A stretch of 64,000 bases of DNA from Ferrovibrio sp. (GTDB lineage: Bacteria; Pseudomonadota; Alphaproteobacteria; Ferrovibrionales; Ferrovibrionaceae). Location: contig JAGOQS010000001.1 of assembly GCA_017991315.1 (NCBI GenBank), positions 930,001 to 994,000 of the forward strand, given 5' to 3'. Position numbers and translations under genes: made by a program. Below the pieces are notes generated by a model that was not told where the DNA came from, did not search any database, and saw only the letters and a list, made by a program, of their open reading frames with translations. Shown here in pieces: positions 48,732 to 57,277 of the stretch. Each line of letters opens with the position of its first letter. Positions within the stretch are counted from its first letter, which is position 1.

Positions 48732-49696
48732 GCAGCTTCGCCAGCGCCGCCTTTGTCGGCCTGATCCTGCGGCGCATGGCGCTGGCCGGGCTGGAGCCGC
48801 CGCCAGACGTGACGGCCTCCGGCCTGCTGGCGCGCGCGTTGCAGCCCGGCGGCAATGTGCAGGTGGCGCTGGCGCTGAAGCAGGCGCTGCTGCGCCACGC
48901 CGCCATCGAGCGCGGCGCCGGCTTCCTGCTCGGCATCGGCCAGGGCATTCATGACGTGCCGAGCGACCCGACCCTGGACGTGTTGCGCCGTGCCGCCAGC
49001 GCCGCCGATTTGCTGCTGCGCTGGCAGCGACTGGAAAGCTATCACCACTCGCATCACCGCACGCGCATCGAGGCGCTTGATGAAGCCGGCGGCACTGCGT
49101 TGCTGCGCCATGTCTCGCTGGGACCCACACCGCCGGCAGCGGTGGAGGATATCGTGGTGCTGGGTCTGCTGGCGGCCCTGTTCCAGGCCATCGGCTGCCG
49201 TGGCCTGGAGATCGACCTGATTGCCGGCAATGGCGCCACCCTGGCCGCGATGCGGGATGACCGCATCCTGCTTGGTGCTGCCTTGCCGGCGGACGGCACG
49301 GCCCAATGGCGTCTGCGCTGGCGGCAACAGCTGCTCGACACAGTGAGTATCCCCCGGGATGCTGCCGAGGGATTGATCGAGCGGCTCTATGCCCTGTTCG
49401 ATGACGACCCATTCCGGCAATGGAACTTAAGCGAGGTGGGGCGTGCGCTCGGCCTGTCGTCGCGCAGCCTGCAACGGCGGCTGGCGGAAGCCGGCGCGGG
49501 CTATGCCGGCATCCAGCGCGATGCACGGGTGAAACGTGCCGCCCGCGCCATGCTGGCCGGGTCGGCAACGCTGGCTGAAATAGGCTATGCCGCCGGCTTT
49601 GCCGACCAGGCGCATTTCACCCGCGAGTTCCGCCGTGTCACCGGCATGCGACCGGCGGAATGGCGCCGGGTTGCGCTGGCGCCGCCGCCGGCTTAA
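48728..49696 (+). CDS. AraC-family transcriptional regulator
   Basis: This 322-residue regulator has an N-terminal ligand-type domain (about 1-225) and a C-terminal AraC helix-turn-helix pair (WNLSEVGRALGLSSRSLQRRLAEAG and TLAEIGYAAGFADQAHFTREFRRVTGMRP, each in parts). It overlaps the IorB stop by ATGA, so it is the last gene of the iorAB operon and may control it. Inducer unknown. Confidence 0.9.
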   Translation: MSSFASAAFVGLILRRMALAGLEPPPDVTASGLLARALQPGGNVQVALALKQALLRHAAIERGAGFLLGIGQGIHDVPSDPTLDVLRRAASAADLLLRWQRLESYHHSHHRTRIEALDEAGGTALLRHVSLGPTPPAAVEDIVVLGLLAALFQAIGCRGLEIDLIAGNGATLAAMRDDRILLGAALPADGTAQWRLRWRQQLLDTVSIPRDAAEGLIERLYALFDDDPFRQWNLSEVGRALGLSSRSLQRRLAEAGAGYAGIQRDARVKRAARAMLAGSATLAEIGYAAGFADQAHFTREFRRVTGMRPAEWRRVALAPPPA

Positions 49697-49707
49697 GCCG
49701 CGCCGAC

Positions 49708-50241
49708 TTAACCTTGCCGGCGTGCGCGCCATTCCGCGCGGCTCTGGCCCCAGAGGTCGAGTTCGAGATTGAATGGCTCGGGCAGCTTGCCCTGGCGCAG
49801 GATGCGCGAGCCAAGGCGCCGGGCCACGGCCTGCGAGGGCGTGTTGGCCGGATCGATGCAGTGGATCACTTCATCCCAGCCGAGATTGTCGAAGGCCCAG
49901 TCGATGGCGGCGGTGGCGCCTTCGGTGGCGTAGCCCTTGCCCCAGGTATCGCGCACCAGGGCCCAGCCGACTTCGTGGCCGGGCCAGCCTTCCGGTTCCC
50001 AAGGCCCGAGCCGGCCGATCCAGCGCCCGGTGGCCTTCTCGATCACCGAGAACATGGAATAGCCGTTCACCATCCAGCCGCCGGAAATCAGCGCCATGCT
50101 GCGCCAGGCCATCACCGGGTCCTTGGCGCCGCCGATATAGCGCTGTGCTTCCGCATCGGCGGAGAAGTTGTACCAATCGGCGCGCTCATCCGCCTGGGGC
50201 GGGCGCAGGATCAGGCGCGGGGTTTCAAGGATGACGGACAT
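49708..50241 (-). CDS. GNAT acetyltransferase (RimJ/RimL-like)
   Basis: This 177-residue protein starts MSVILETPRLILRPP, the usual RimJ/RimL opening, and has VIEKATGRWIGRLGPWEP and the acetyl-CoA motif VRDTWGKGYATEGATAAIDWAF (two parts). Such enzymes acetylate protein N-termini or small amines. The start at 50241 is chosen by family length; a 57-residue longer frame is unlikely. It diverges from dnaE. Confidence 0.88.
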   Translation of the reverse strand: MSVILETPRLILRPPQADERADWYNFSADAEAQRYIGGAKDPVMAWRSMALISGGWMVNGYSMFSVIEKATGRWIGRLGPWEPEGWPGHEVGWALVRDTWGKGYATEGATAAIDWAFDNLGWDEVIHCIDPANTPSQAVARRLGSRILRQGKLPEPFNLELDLWGQSRAEWRARRQG

Positions 50242-50533
50242 GGCGGACACCCGATGCGGACAGGGGAACAAAAGGGCCGGGAGACTACACCGAACGCGGC
50301 AAAGCCCAAAGGCTAGAATGGTTTTCTGCTTCGTTCGCCTAAATCTGGGAGTCGTCCGCGCCTGTTCCGAATCGGCTGCGACTCGTGGGCCGAGCCAACA
50401 GGGCGCAAGCACAAAATCTTGTGGATTGTTCGCGGAATGGCCTGACGGATCTGGGATTCACCCCAGGGGCGTTCTGGCTTCACGGGCCTAGGCGCCGTAT
50501 CGTATCGGGGCAGAACGGGAGTCGCACGCTGCC
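50242..50533. promoter_or_regulatory. divergent intergenic region GNAT / dnaE
   Basis: This 292-base gap should hold promoters for both genes. I see no well-spaced -35/-10 pair, terminator or clear palindrome in it. Confidence 0.4.
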
Positions 50534-53500
50534 ATGGCCCACGCTGATTTTGTCCACCTCCGCGTCCACACCGCCTATTCGCTCACCGAAGGCGCCATCC
50601 GGGTGGAAAAGCTCGCCGATCTCTGCCTCAAGCACCGTATGCCGGCTGTGGCGATCACCGACACCAACAACCTGTTTGGTGCCCTGGAAGGCTCCAAGGC
50701 CCTGGCCGGCAAGGGCGTGCAGCCGATCATCGGCTGTCAGCTCAATGTCTCGCGCCTCGACCAGCAGGCCGGCGGCTTCGGCAAGGCGCTGAAGAAGCCC
50801 GACCCCGACCGCGTGGTGCTGCTGGCCCAGAATGCCGAGGGCTATGCCCATCTGATGAAGCTTTCCACCAAGGCCTATCTGGAAGTGCCACCGGGTGAGG
50901 CGCCGCAGGTGGCCTGGGAGGACCTGGAAGCTTGGAATGGCGGGCTTATCTGTCTATCGGGCGGCATTGATGGCCCGGTGGCGCGGTTGCTTGCCGATGG
51001 TCAGGCTGACGCGGCAAGGGTGGCCCTGCTGCGGCTGCGCGGGATTTTCGCCGATCGGCTCTATGTCGAGTTGCAGCGCCATGGCTGGGCGGCGGAAGCC
51101 CGCGCCGAGCCGGGCCTGCTCGATCTGGCCTATGAACTCAACATCCCGTTGGTCGCGACCAACGATTGCTATTTCGCCGACCAGGGCATGTATGAGGCGC
51201 ATGACGCTTTGCTCTGCATCGCGGAAGGCGCCTATGTCAGCCAGACCAACCGTCGCCGCGTCACGCCCGAACACCGCTTCAAGTCGGCCGAGGAAATGCG
51301 GGTGCTGTTCGCCGATCTGCCCGAGGCGATCGACAATACCCTGGTGATTGCGCGGCGCTGTGCCGTGAAGGCCGATGAGCGGGCGCCGATCCTGCCCAAC
51401 TTCGGCGATGGCTCCGGCGAGAGCGAAGCCGATACGCTGCGTCGCATGGCGCGTGAGGGCCTGGAAAAACGCCTGGTGCAGATCGGCGTTTCCGGCGACG
51501 CCGCCAAGCCCTATTGGGACCGCCTCGATTTCGAGTGCAACACTATCATCAACATGAAGTTCCCGGGCTACTTCCTGATCGTGGCCGACTTCATCCAGTG
51601 GTCGAAGCGCAATGGCGTCGCGGTGGGACCGGGCCGTGGTTCCGGCGCCGGCTCGGTGGTCGCCTGGGCGCTGACCATCACCGACCTTGATCCGCTCCGC
51701 TTCGGCCTGCTGTTCGAACGCTTCCTCAATCCGGAACGCGTCTCGATGCCTGACTTCGATATCGATTTTTGTCAGGAGCGGCGCGACGAAGTGATCCGCT
51801 ACGTGCAGCAGAAATATGGTGCTGCCAACGTCGCGCAGATCATCACCTTCGGAAAGCTGCAGGCGCGCGCCGCGCTCCGCGATGTCGGTCGCGTGCTGCA
51901 GTTGCCCTTGGGCCAGGTCGACCGTATCTGCAAACTGGTGCCGAACAACCCGGCCAACCCGGTGACGCTGGAACAGGCCATCACCCTGGAGCCACGCCTG
52001 CGCGAGGAACGCGACCGCGACGAGGCGGTGGCGCGCATGATCAACGTGGCGCTGAAACTGGAAGGCCTCTACCGCAACGCCTCGACCCATGCCGCCGGTG
52101 TGGTGATCGGCGACCGCCCGCTGGTGGAACTGGTGCCGCTCTACCGCGATCCCCATGCCAGCATGCCGGCGACGCAGTTCTCGATGAAATACGCCGAAGC
52201 CGCCGGCTTGGTGAAATTCGACTTCCTCGGCCTGAAAACCCTGGACGTGCTGGAAAAGGCCATCGAGCTGATCCGCAAGCGCGGCGTCGATATCAGCCTG
52301 GCGACGATACCATTGAGCGATAAACCGACCTTCGACCTGCTCGGGCGTGGCGATGCAGTCGGTGTGTTCCAGTTTGAAGGCAGCGGCATGCGCGACATGC
52401 TGCGTGGCATGAAGCCGGACGCCTTCGAGGACCTGATCGCGCTGGTGGCGCTCTATCGCCCCGGTCCGATGGAGAATATCCCGAGCTATATCCGCCGCAA
52501 GCACGGGCAGGAAACGCCCGACTACATGCACGAAAAGCTCAAGCCGGTGCTGGAGGAGACCTACGGCGTCATCATCTACCAGGAACAGGTGATGGAAATC
52601 GCCAAGATCCTGTCCGGCTATTCGCTCGGCGATGCTGATTTGCTGCGCCGTGCCATGGGCAAGAAGATCAAGGCCGAGATGGACGCGCAGAAGGAGCGCT
52701 TCGCCGAGGGCGCCAAGAAGAACGGCGTCGATCCGGGCCTGGCCGCCGAAATCTTCGAGCGTGTGGAAAAGTTCGCCGGCTACGGCTTCAACAAAAGCCA
52801 CGCGGCGGCCTATGCGCTGGTGGCCTGGCATACCGCCTATCTCAAGGCGAACTACCCGGTCGAGTTCCTGGCCGCGTCGATGACGCTCGATATCTCAAAC
52901 ACCGACAAGCTGAACGTGTTCCGTCAGGAATGTTCGCGTCAGGGCATCCCCTTGCTGCCGCCGGATATCAACCGCTCGGAGGTCGAGTTTGGCGTCGAGC
53001 AGCTTGCCGATGGCAAGGGCGCGATCCGCTATGCGCTGGCAGCCGTGCGCAATGTTGGCGCCGCCGCGATGGCGCAGGTGGTGGCGGCGCGCAAGGCCGG
53101 TGGTCCGTTCAAGAGCCTGTTCGACATGGCTAGCCGCGTCGATCCCGCGGCACTGAACAAGCGCATGCTGGAGAACCTGGCCAAGGCCGGCGCCTTCGAC
53201 GGGCTGGAGAAGAACCGCGCCAGAACCATGGCTGGCCTCGAAACCTTGATCCGCCATGCCCAGGTGAAAGCGGAGGAACGTGGCAGCAGTCAGGTTTCCA
53301 TGTTCGGTGGCGGTGGCCCGGCACAGGAACGCGAGCCGAAACTGGCCGATGTCGAGCCGTGGAATCCCATGGACCAGCTCGCCAAGGAATTCGAAGCCAT
53401 CGGCTTCTATCTCTCGGCGCATCCGTTGGATGCCTACCAGGCAACGCTCAACCGCGTCGGCGCCAAACGCCATGCTGAGATGATGAAGCTGCTGCATAGC

Positions 53501-53995
53501 GGCGAACAGGTGTTCAAGATCGCCGGCACCGTGGTGTCGCGCCAGGAGCGCACTTCGCAGAAGGGCAAGCGTTTCGCCTTTGTCGGCTGCTCGGATGCCA
53601 CCGGTATGTTCGAGATCATGGTATTCTCGGAAATCCTGGCGGCGCATCGCGAATGGCTGGAACCGGGCAAGAACCTGGTCTGGACCGTCAATGCCCGCAT
53701 CGAAGGCGAGCAGGCGCGCTTCACGGCGCAGAAGGTGGAGTTGCTCGACGATGTGGCGGCGCGCGCCGCTGCCGGCATTCGCATCGTGATCGAGAACGAG
53801 AAGCCGATCCCGCGTATCCAGGAATTGCTCGGCAAGGCTGGAAGGGGACGCGGCGAGGTGAGGCTCGGCATGCAACTCGTCACCGAGGAACTGATCGACG
53901 CCGATATCAAACTGCCTGCCACTTTCGCCGTGAACCCGCAACTGCGTGGCCAGATCCGCGTGCTGCCCGGCGTCGTGGAAGTCTACGACATATAA
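50534..53995 (+). CDS. dnaE: DNA polymerase III alpha subunit
   Basis: This is the 1153-residue replicative polymerase DnaE1. The N-terminal PHP domain begins FVHLRVHTAYSLTEGA. The catalytic aspartates are in PDFDIDFCQERRDEVI, with GPGRGSGAGSVVAWAL and KFDFLGLKTLDVL nearby. The C-terminal OB-fold (FKIAGTVVSRQERTSQKGKRFAF in parts) and tail are present. Length is standard. The last codons are duplicated just after the stop (see the repeat at 53983). Confidence 0.97.
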   Translation: MAHADFVHLRVHTAYSLTEGAIRVEKLADLCLKHRMPAVAITDTNNLFGALEGSKALAGKGVQPIIGCQLNVSRLDQQAGGFGKALKKPDPDRVVLLAQNAEGYAHLMKLSTKAYLEVPPGEAPQVAWEDLEAWNGGLICLSGGIDGPVARLLADGQADAARVALLRLRGIFADRLYVELQRHGWAAEARAEPGLLDLAYELNIPLVATNDCYFADQGMYEAHDALLCIAEGAYVSQTNRRRVTPEHRFKSAEEMRVLFADLPEAIDNTLVIARRCAVKADERAPILPNFGDGSGESEADTLRRMAREGLEKRLVQIGVSGDAAKPYWDRLDFECNTIINMKFPGYFLIVADFIQWSKRNGVAVGPGRGSGAGSVVAWALTITDLDPLRFGLLFERFLNPERVSMPDFDIDFCQERRDEVIRYVQQKYGAANVAQIITFGKLQARAALRDVGRVLQLPLGQVDRICKLVPNNPANPVTLEQAITLEPRLREERDRDEAVARMINVALKLEGLYRNASTHAAGVVIGDRPLVELVPLYRDPHASMPATQFSMKYAEAAGLVKFDFLGLKTLDVLEKAIELIRKRGVDISLATIPLSDKPTFDLLGRGDAVGVFQFEGSGMRDMLRGMKPDAFEDLIALVALYRPGPMENIPSYIRRKHGQETPDYMHEKLKPVLEETYGVIIYQEQVMEIAKILSGYSLGDADLLRRAMGKKIKAEMDAQKERFAEGAKKNGVDPGLAAEIFERVEKFAGYGFNKSHAAAYALVAWHTAYLKANYPVEFLAASMTLDISNTDKLNVFRQECSRQGIPLLPPDINRSEVEFGVEQLADGKGAIRYALAAVRNVGAAAMAQVVAARKAGGPFKSLFDMASRVDPAALNKRMLENLAKAGAFDGLEKNRARTMAGLETLIRHAQVKAEERGSSQVSMFGGGGPAQEREPKLADVEPWNPMDQLAKEFEAIGFYLSAHPLDAYQATLNRVGAKRHAEMMKLLHSGEQVFKIAGTVVSRQERTSQKGKRFAFVGCSDATGMFEIMVFSEILAAHREWLEPGKNLVWTVNARIEGEQARFTAQKVELLDDVAARAAAGIRIVIENEKPIPRIQELLGKAGRGRGEVRLGMQLVTEELIDADIKLPATFAVNPQLRGQIRVLPGVVEVYDI

Positions 53996-54012
53996 GCCTA
54001 CGACATATAAGG
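53983..54012 (+). repeat. 15-base tandem duplication at dnaE stop
   Basis: CTACGACATATAAGC (53983-53997) is followed at once by CTACGACATATAAGG (53998-54012). The first copy contains the dnaE end (Y-D-I-stop); the second lies in the spacer before pepN and carries its own stop in the same frame. Confidence 0.85.
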
Positions 54013-54020
54013 TTTAAGCC

Positions 54021-56660
54021 ATGGACGCCCGTTTAGCCGAGACGCAGCAGCCCCAGACCATCCGCCGTGAGGATTACCGGCCACCGGATTTCCGTATCGC
54101 CACGGTCGATCTGGAATTTGATCTGTTGCCGCACACGACCAAGGTGAAGGCGACGCTTGGGGTCGAAGCGGCGCAGCCGGGCAAGCCGCTGGTGCTGGAT
54201 GGCGAGGCGCTGAAGCTGTTTGGCCTGGCCATTGATGGCCGCGCTCTGGTAGCCGACGAGTATGCCGTCACGCCGCATGGCCTGACGATCCATAATCCGC
54301 CGGCCAAGTTTACGCTGGTGATTGACACCGAGCTTGACCCCGCCGGCAACACGCAACTGACCGGGCTGTACCAGTCGAGCGGCAATTACTGCACGCAATG
54401 CGAGGCGCAGGGTTTCCGCCGCATTACCTATTTCCTCGACCGCCCGGATGTGATGTCGATCTACCGCGTCACCATCCGCGCCGAGAAGAAGTCCTGCCCG
54501 GTGCTGCTCTCCAACGGCAACCTGGTGGGGCAGGGAGAATTGCCCGATGGCCGGCATTACGCCGTATGGCATGATCCGCACAAGAAGCCCTGCTATCTCT
54601 TCGCCCTGGTGGCCGGCGACCTCGCCTGCAACGAGGACAGCTTCGTCACCCAATCGGGCCGCACAGTGGCGTTGCGCATCTTCACCGAACATGGCAAGGC
54701 GGCGCGGTCGGCCTATGCCATGGACGCGCTGAAACGTTCGATGCGCTGGGACGAAACCCGTTTCGGCCTGGAATACGATCTCGACCTGTTCAACATTGTG
54801 GCGGTCAGTGATTTCAACATGGGGGCGATGGAGAACAAGAGCCTCAATGTGTTCAACGACCGCTACATCCTGGCCGACCCCGATACCGCCACCGACGCCG
54901 ATTATGCCGGCATCGAGGCGGTGGTGGCACATGAGTATTTCCATAACTGGACCGGCAACCGCATCACCTGCCGCGACTGGTTCCAGTTGAGCCTCAAGGA
55001 AGGCCTGACGGTTTTCCGCGATCAGGAATTCTCTTCCGACATGCGTTCGCGCCCGGTGGCGCGCATCCAGGAAGTGCGGGCGCTGCGGGCGCGGCAATTT
55101 CCCGAGGATGCCGGGCCGCTGGCGCATCCGATCCGGCCGGATGCCTATATCGCCATCGACAATTTCTACACCGCGACGGTCTACGAAAAGGGCGCCGAGG
55201 TCATTCGCATGCTCCATACCCTGCTGGGCGAGGCCGGGTTCATGCAGGGCATGAAGCTCTACGTCGAGCGCCATGACGGCGAGGCGGCAACCTGCGACCA
55301 GTTTGTTGCGGCCATGGCCGATGCCAATGGCTTCGACGCCAGCCAATTCAAGCTGTGGTACGCCCAGGCCGGCACGCCGAGCCTGGAAGTCGCCGGGCAT
55401 TACGATGTCGCCAACGGCAGTTACGAACTCACCGTGGCGCAATCCTGCCCGCCGACGCCGGGCCAGCCGGTGAAACAGCCGATGCATATGCCGTTGAAGC
55501 TCGGCCTGCTCGATGCCCAGGGGCGCGATATGCCGCTGGTCCTTGAGGGCGGGGCAGCGCCGCTTGAAGGTGGCGTGCTTCATTTCCGTGCCGAGCGCCA
55601 GACTTTCCGCTTCAAGAATGTCGCAGCCCCCCAGGCGCTGTCGCTCAATCGCGGCTTCTCGGCGCCGGTGCTGATCAAGAATGAAAAGACTGGCGCCGAG
55701 CGCGCCTTCCTGATGGCACATGACAGCGATGCCTTCGCGCGCTGGGAGGCCGGGCAGCAATATGCCGCCGAGCTGCTGCTGCGTCGTGTGGCTGATGCCG
55801 GTGCGGCCTATGACCCGGCCTTCATTGATGCCGTCGGGCAGATTCTCAAGGATGGCGCATTGGAGCCGGCCTTCGCCGCCGAGGCCATCGTGCTGCCGTC
55901 CGAAGATTATATCGCCGACCAGATGGCGGTGGTGGATGTGGAGGCGATCTATGCCGCGCGCAAGGCATTGCGGCGCGAGATTGCCGGGGCGCATCGTGAT
56001 CTGCTGCTGAAGCTTTATGCTGCCAATAGCGTGACGGGCGTCTACAGCCCCGATGCGGCTTCGGCCGGCAAGCGCAGCCTGAAGAATGTGGCGCTTGGCT
56101 ATCTCAGTGAATTTGCCGCCGAGGACAAGGCGATCCTCAAGCTGGTAAGCGATCAGTTCGATGCCGCAGACAACATGACCGACCGCATGGCGGCGTTGCG
56201 CATCCTGGTCGACCTGGATGTGCCGGAGCGCGTGCGGGCGCTGGCCGCCTTCCATGACCGCTACAAGGATGATGCCCTGGTGCTCGACAAGTGGCTTTCC
56301 CTGCAGGCCATCTCGGTGCTGCCGGATACGCTCGAACAGGTGCGCAGCCTGCTCAAGCATCCGGCTTTCTCGATGACCAAGCCGAACAAGGTGCGCGCCC
56401 TGGTTGGCAGCTTCACCGCCAATGCCTTGCGCTACCATGCCGCCGATGGTTCGGGCTATGCCTTCCATGCCGAGCGCATGCTGGAACTGGACAAGCTCAA
56501 TCCGCAGGTGGCGGCGCGGCTGCTGGCACCCTTGGGCCGCTGGCGCCGCTTCGATGCCGGACGGCAAGCCAAGATGAAGGCAGAACTGGCGCGCGTGCTG
56601 GCGCAGCCGGGGCTGTCGCGCGAAACCTACGAGATCGCGTCCAAGTCGCTGGCTGAGTAA
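54021..56660 (+). CDS. pepN: aminopeptidase N
   Basis: This 879-residue M1 zinc peptidase removes N-terminal residues from peptides in the cytoplasm. The substrate motif GAMEN is at 268-272 and the zinc site HEYFHNWTGNR begins at H304, with E305 catalytic and H308. N-terminal KVKATLGVE and C-terminal helical domain (~540-879) complete the E. coli PepN-type layout. It follows dnaE after 25 bases. Its 3' end overlaps the convergent TetR gene by 34 bases. Confidence 0.95.
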   Translation: MDARLAETQQPQTIRREDYRPPDFRIATVDLEFDLLPHTTKVKATLGVEAAQPGKPLVLDGEALKLFGLAIDGRALVADEYAVTPHGLTIHNPPAKFTLVIDTELDPAGNTQLTGLYQSSGNYCTQCEAQGFRRITYFLDRPDVMSIYRVTIRAEKKSCPVLLSNGNLVGQGELPDGRHYAVWHDPHKKPCYLFALVAGDLACNEDSFVTQSGRTVALRIFTEHGKAARSAYAMDALKRSMRWDETRFGLEYDLDLFNIVAVSDFNMGAMENKSLNVFNDRYILADPDTATDADYAGIEAVVAHEYFHNWTGNRITCRDWFQLSLKEGLTVFRDQEFSSDMRSRPVARIQEVRALRARQFPEDAGPLAHPIRPDAYIAIDNFYTATVYEKGAEVIRMLHTLLGEAGFMQGMKLYVERHDGEAATCDQFVAAMADANGFDASQFKLWYAQAGTPSLEVAGHYDVANGSYELTVAQSCPPTPGQPVKQPMHMPLKLGLLDAQGRDMPLVLEGGAAPLEGGVLHFRAERQTFRFKNVAAPQALSLNRGFSAPVLIKNEKTGAERAFLMAHDSDAFARWEAGQQYAAELLLRRVADAGAAYDPAFIDAVGQILKDGALEPAFAAEAIVLPSEDYIADQMAVVDVEAIYAARKALRREIAGAHRDLLLKLYAANSVTGVYSPDAASAGKRSLKNVALGYLSEFAAEDKAILKLVSDQFDAADNMTDRMAALRILVDLDVPERVRALAAFHDRYKDDALVLDKWLSLQAISVLPDTLEQVRSLLKHPAFSMTKPNKVRALVGSFTANALRYHAADGSGYAFHAERMLELDKLNPQVAARLLAPLGRWRRFDAGRQAKMKAELARVLAQPGLSRETYEIASKSLAE

Positions 56661-57277
56661 GCAGCGAGGAAGACGCGCACGGCGCTGCTGACGCGGCGTT
56701 CGATTTCGGCTTCCGGCATGCCGCCGGGTTCCAGCTTGAGCAGGCGGCGGATGGTGTTGTGGCCGATCAACATGCCGAAGAACTGCTCGGCGGCGAGCCG
56801 GGTATCGGTAATGCTGAGCCGTCCGGCTTTTGCTTCGCGGCCGAGATAATCGGCGAGCCGCGCCAGGCCATTGCCGGGTCCATTGGCGTAGAAGGTCGGG
56901 CCGATGCTGGGGAATTGCGGCGCCGAATTGATCAGCAGGCGCTGAAAACTGGTCGAGCGTTCGGTGGTGAGGACGCGCAGATAGCTTTGCCCGAGCAGTT
57001 GCAACACCTCGCGCGGTCCGCTGCCGGGTGCGATATCGGCCAGCGGTGCGGTGATCGTGCCGGCGGTGGCCTGCACGATGGCGGCGAAGAGGTCGTCCTT
57101 GCCCTCGAACAGATTGTAGATGGTCTGGCGCGAGACCCCAGCTTCCGCTGCTATCGTCTCAAGCCCGATGCCATAGCCATGTTCCAGGAACAGTCGCCGC
57201 GCGGTTTCCAGGATCGCCTGGCGCTTCGCCGGATCGGCGGGGCGACCGCGCTTCGCTTTCGGCTTTAGGGCGGTCAA
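56627..57277 (-). CDS. TetR-family regulator of the efflux operon
   Basis: This 216-residue protein has an N-terminal TetR helix-turn-helix (RQAILETARRLFLEHGYG then AEAGVSRQTIYNLFEGKDDLF) and a ligand domain (~75-205). The start is TTG at 57277, overlapping the EmrB stop as TTGA. It is the third gene of the emr operon and the best candidate to bind the palindrome at 59946. Ligands are likely efflux substrates. Confidence 0.9.
   Translation of the reverse strand: MTALKPKAKRGRPADPAKRQAILETARRLFLEHGYGIGLETIAAEAGVSRQTIYNLFEGKDDLFAAIVQATAGTITAPLADIAPGSGPREVLQLLGQSYLRVLTTERSTSFQRLLINSAPQFPSIGPTFYANGPGNGLARLADYLGREAKAGRLSITDTRLAAEQFFGMLIGHNTIRRLLKLEPGGMPEAEIERRVSSAVRVFLAAYSASDLDAIS

Noticed and set aside
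50954-52831. 625-codon antisense frame in dnaE
   Set aside because: It is a shadow of dnaE; there is no ribosome site or recognisable domain.
54033-56567. 844-codon open frame antisense to pepN
   Set aside because: It lies exactly opposite a well-supported gene and has no family features; long antisense frames are common in high-GC DNA.
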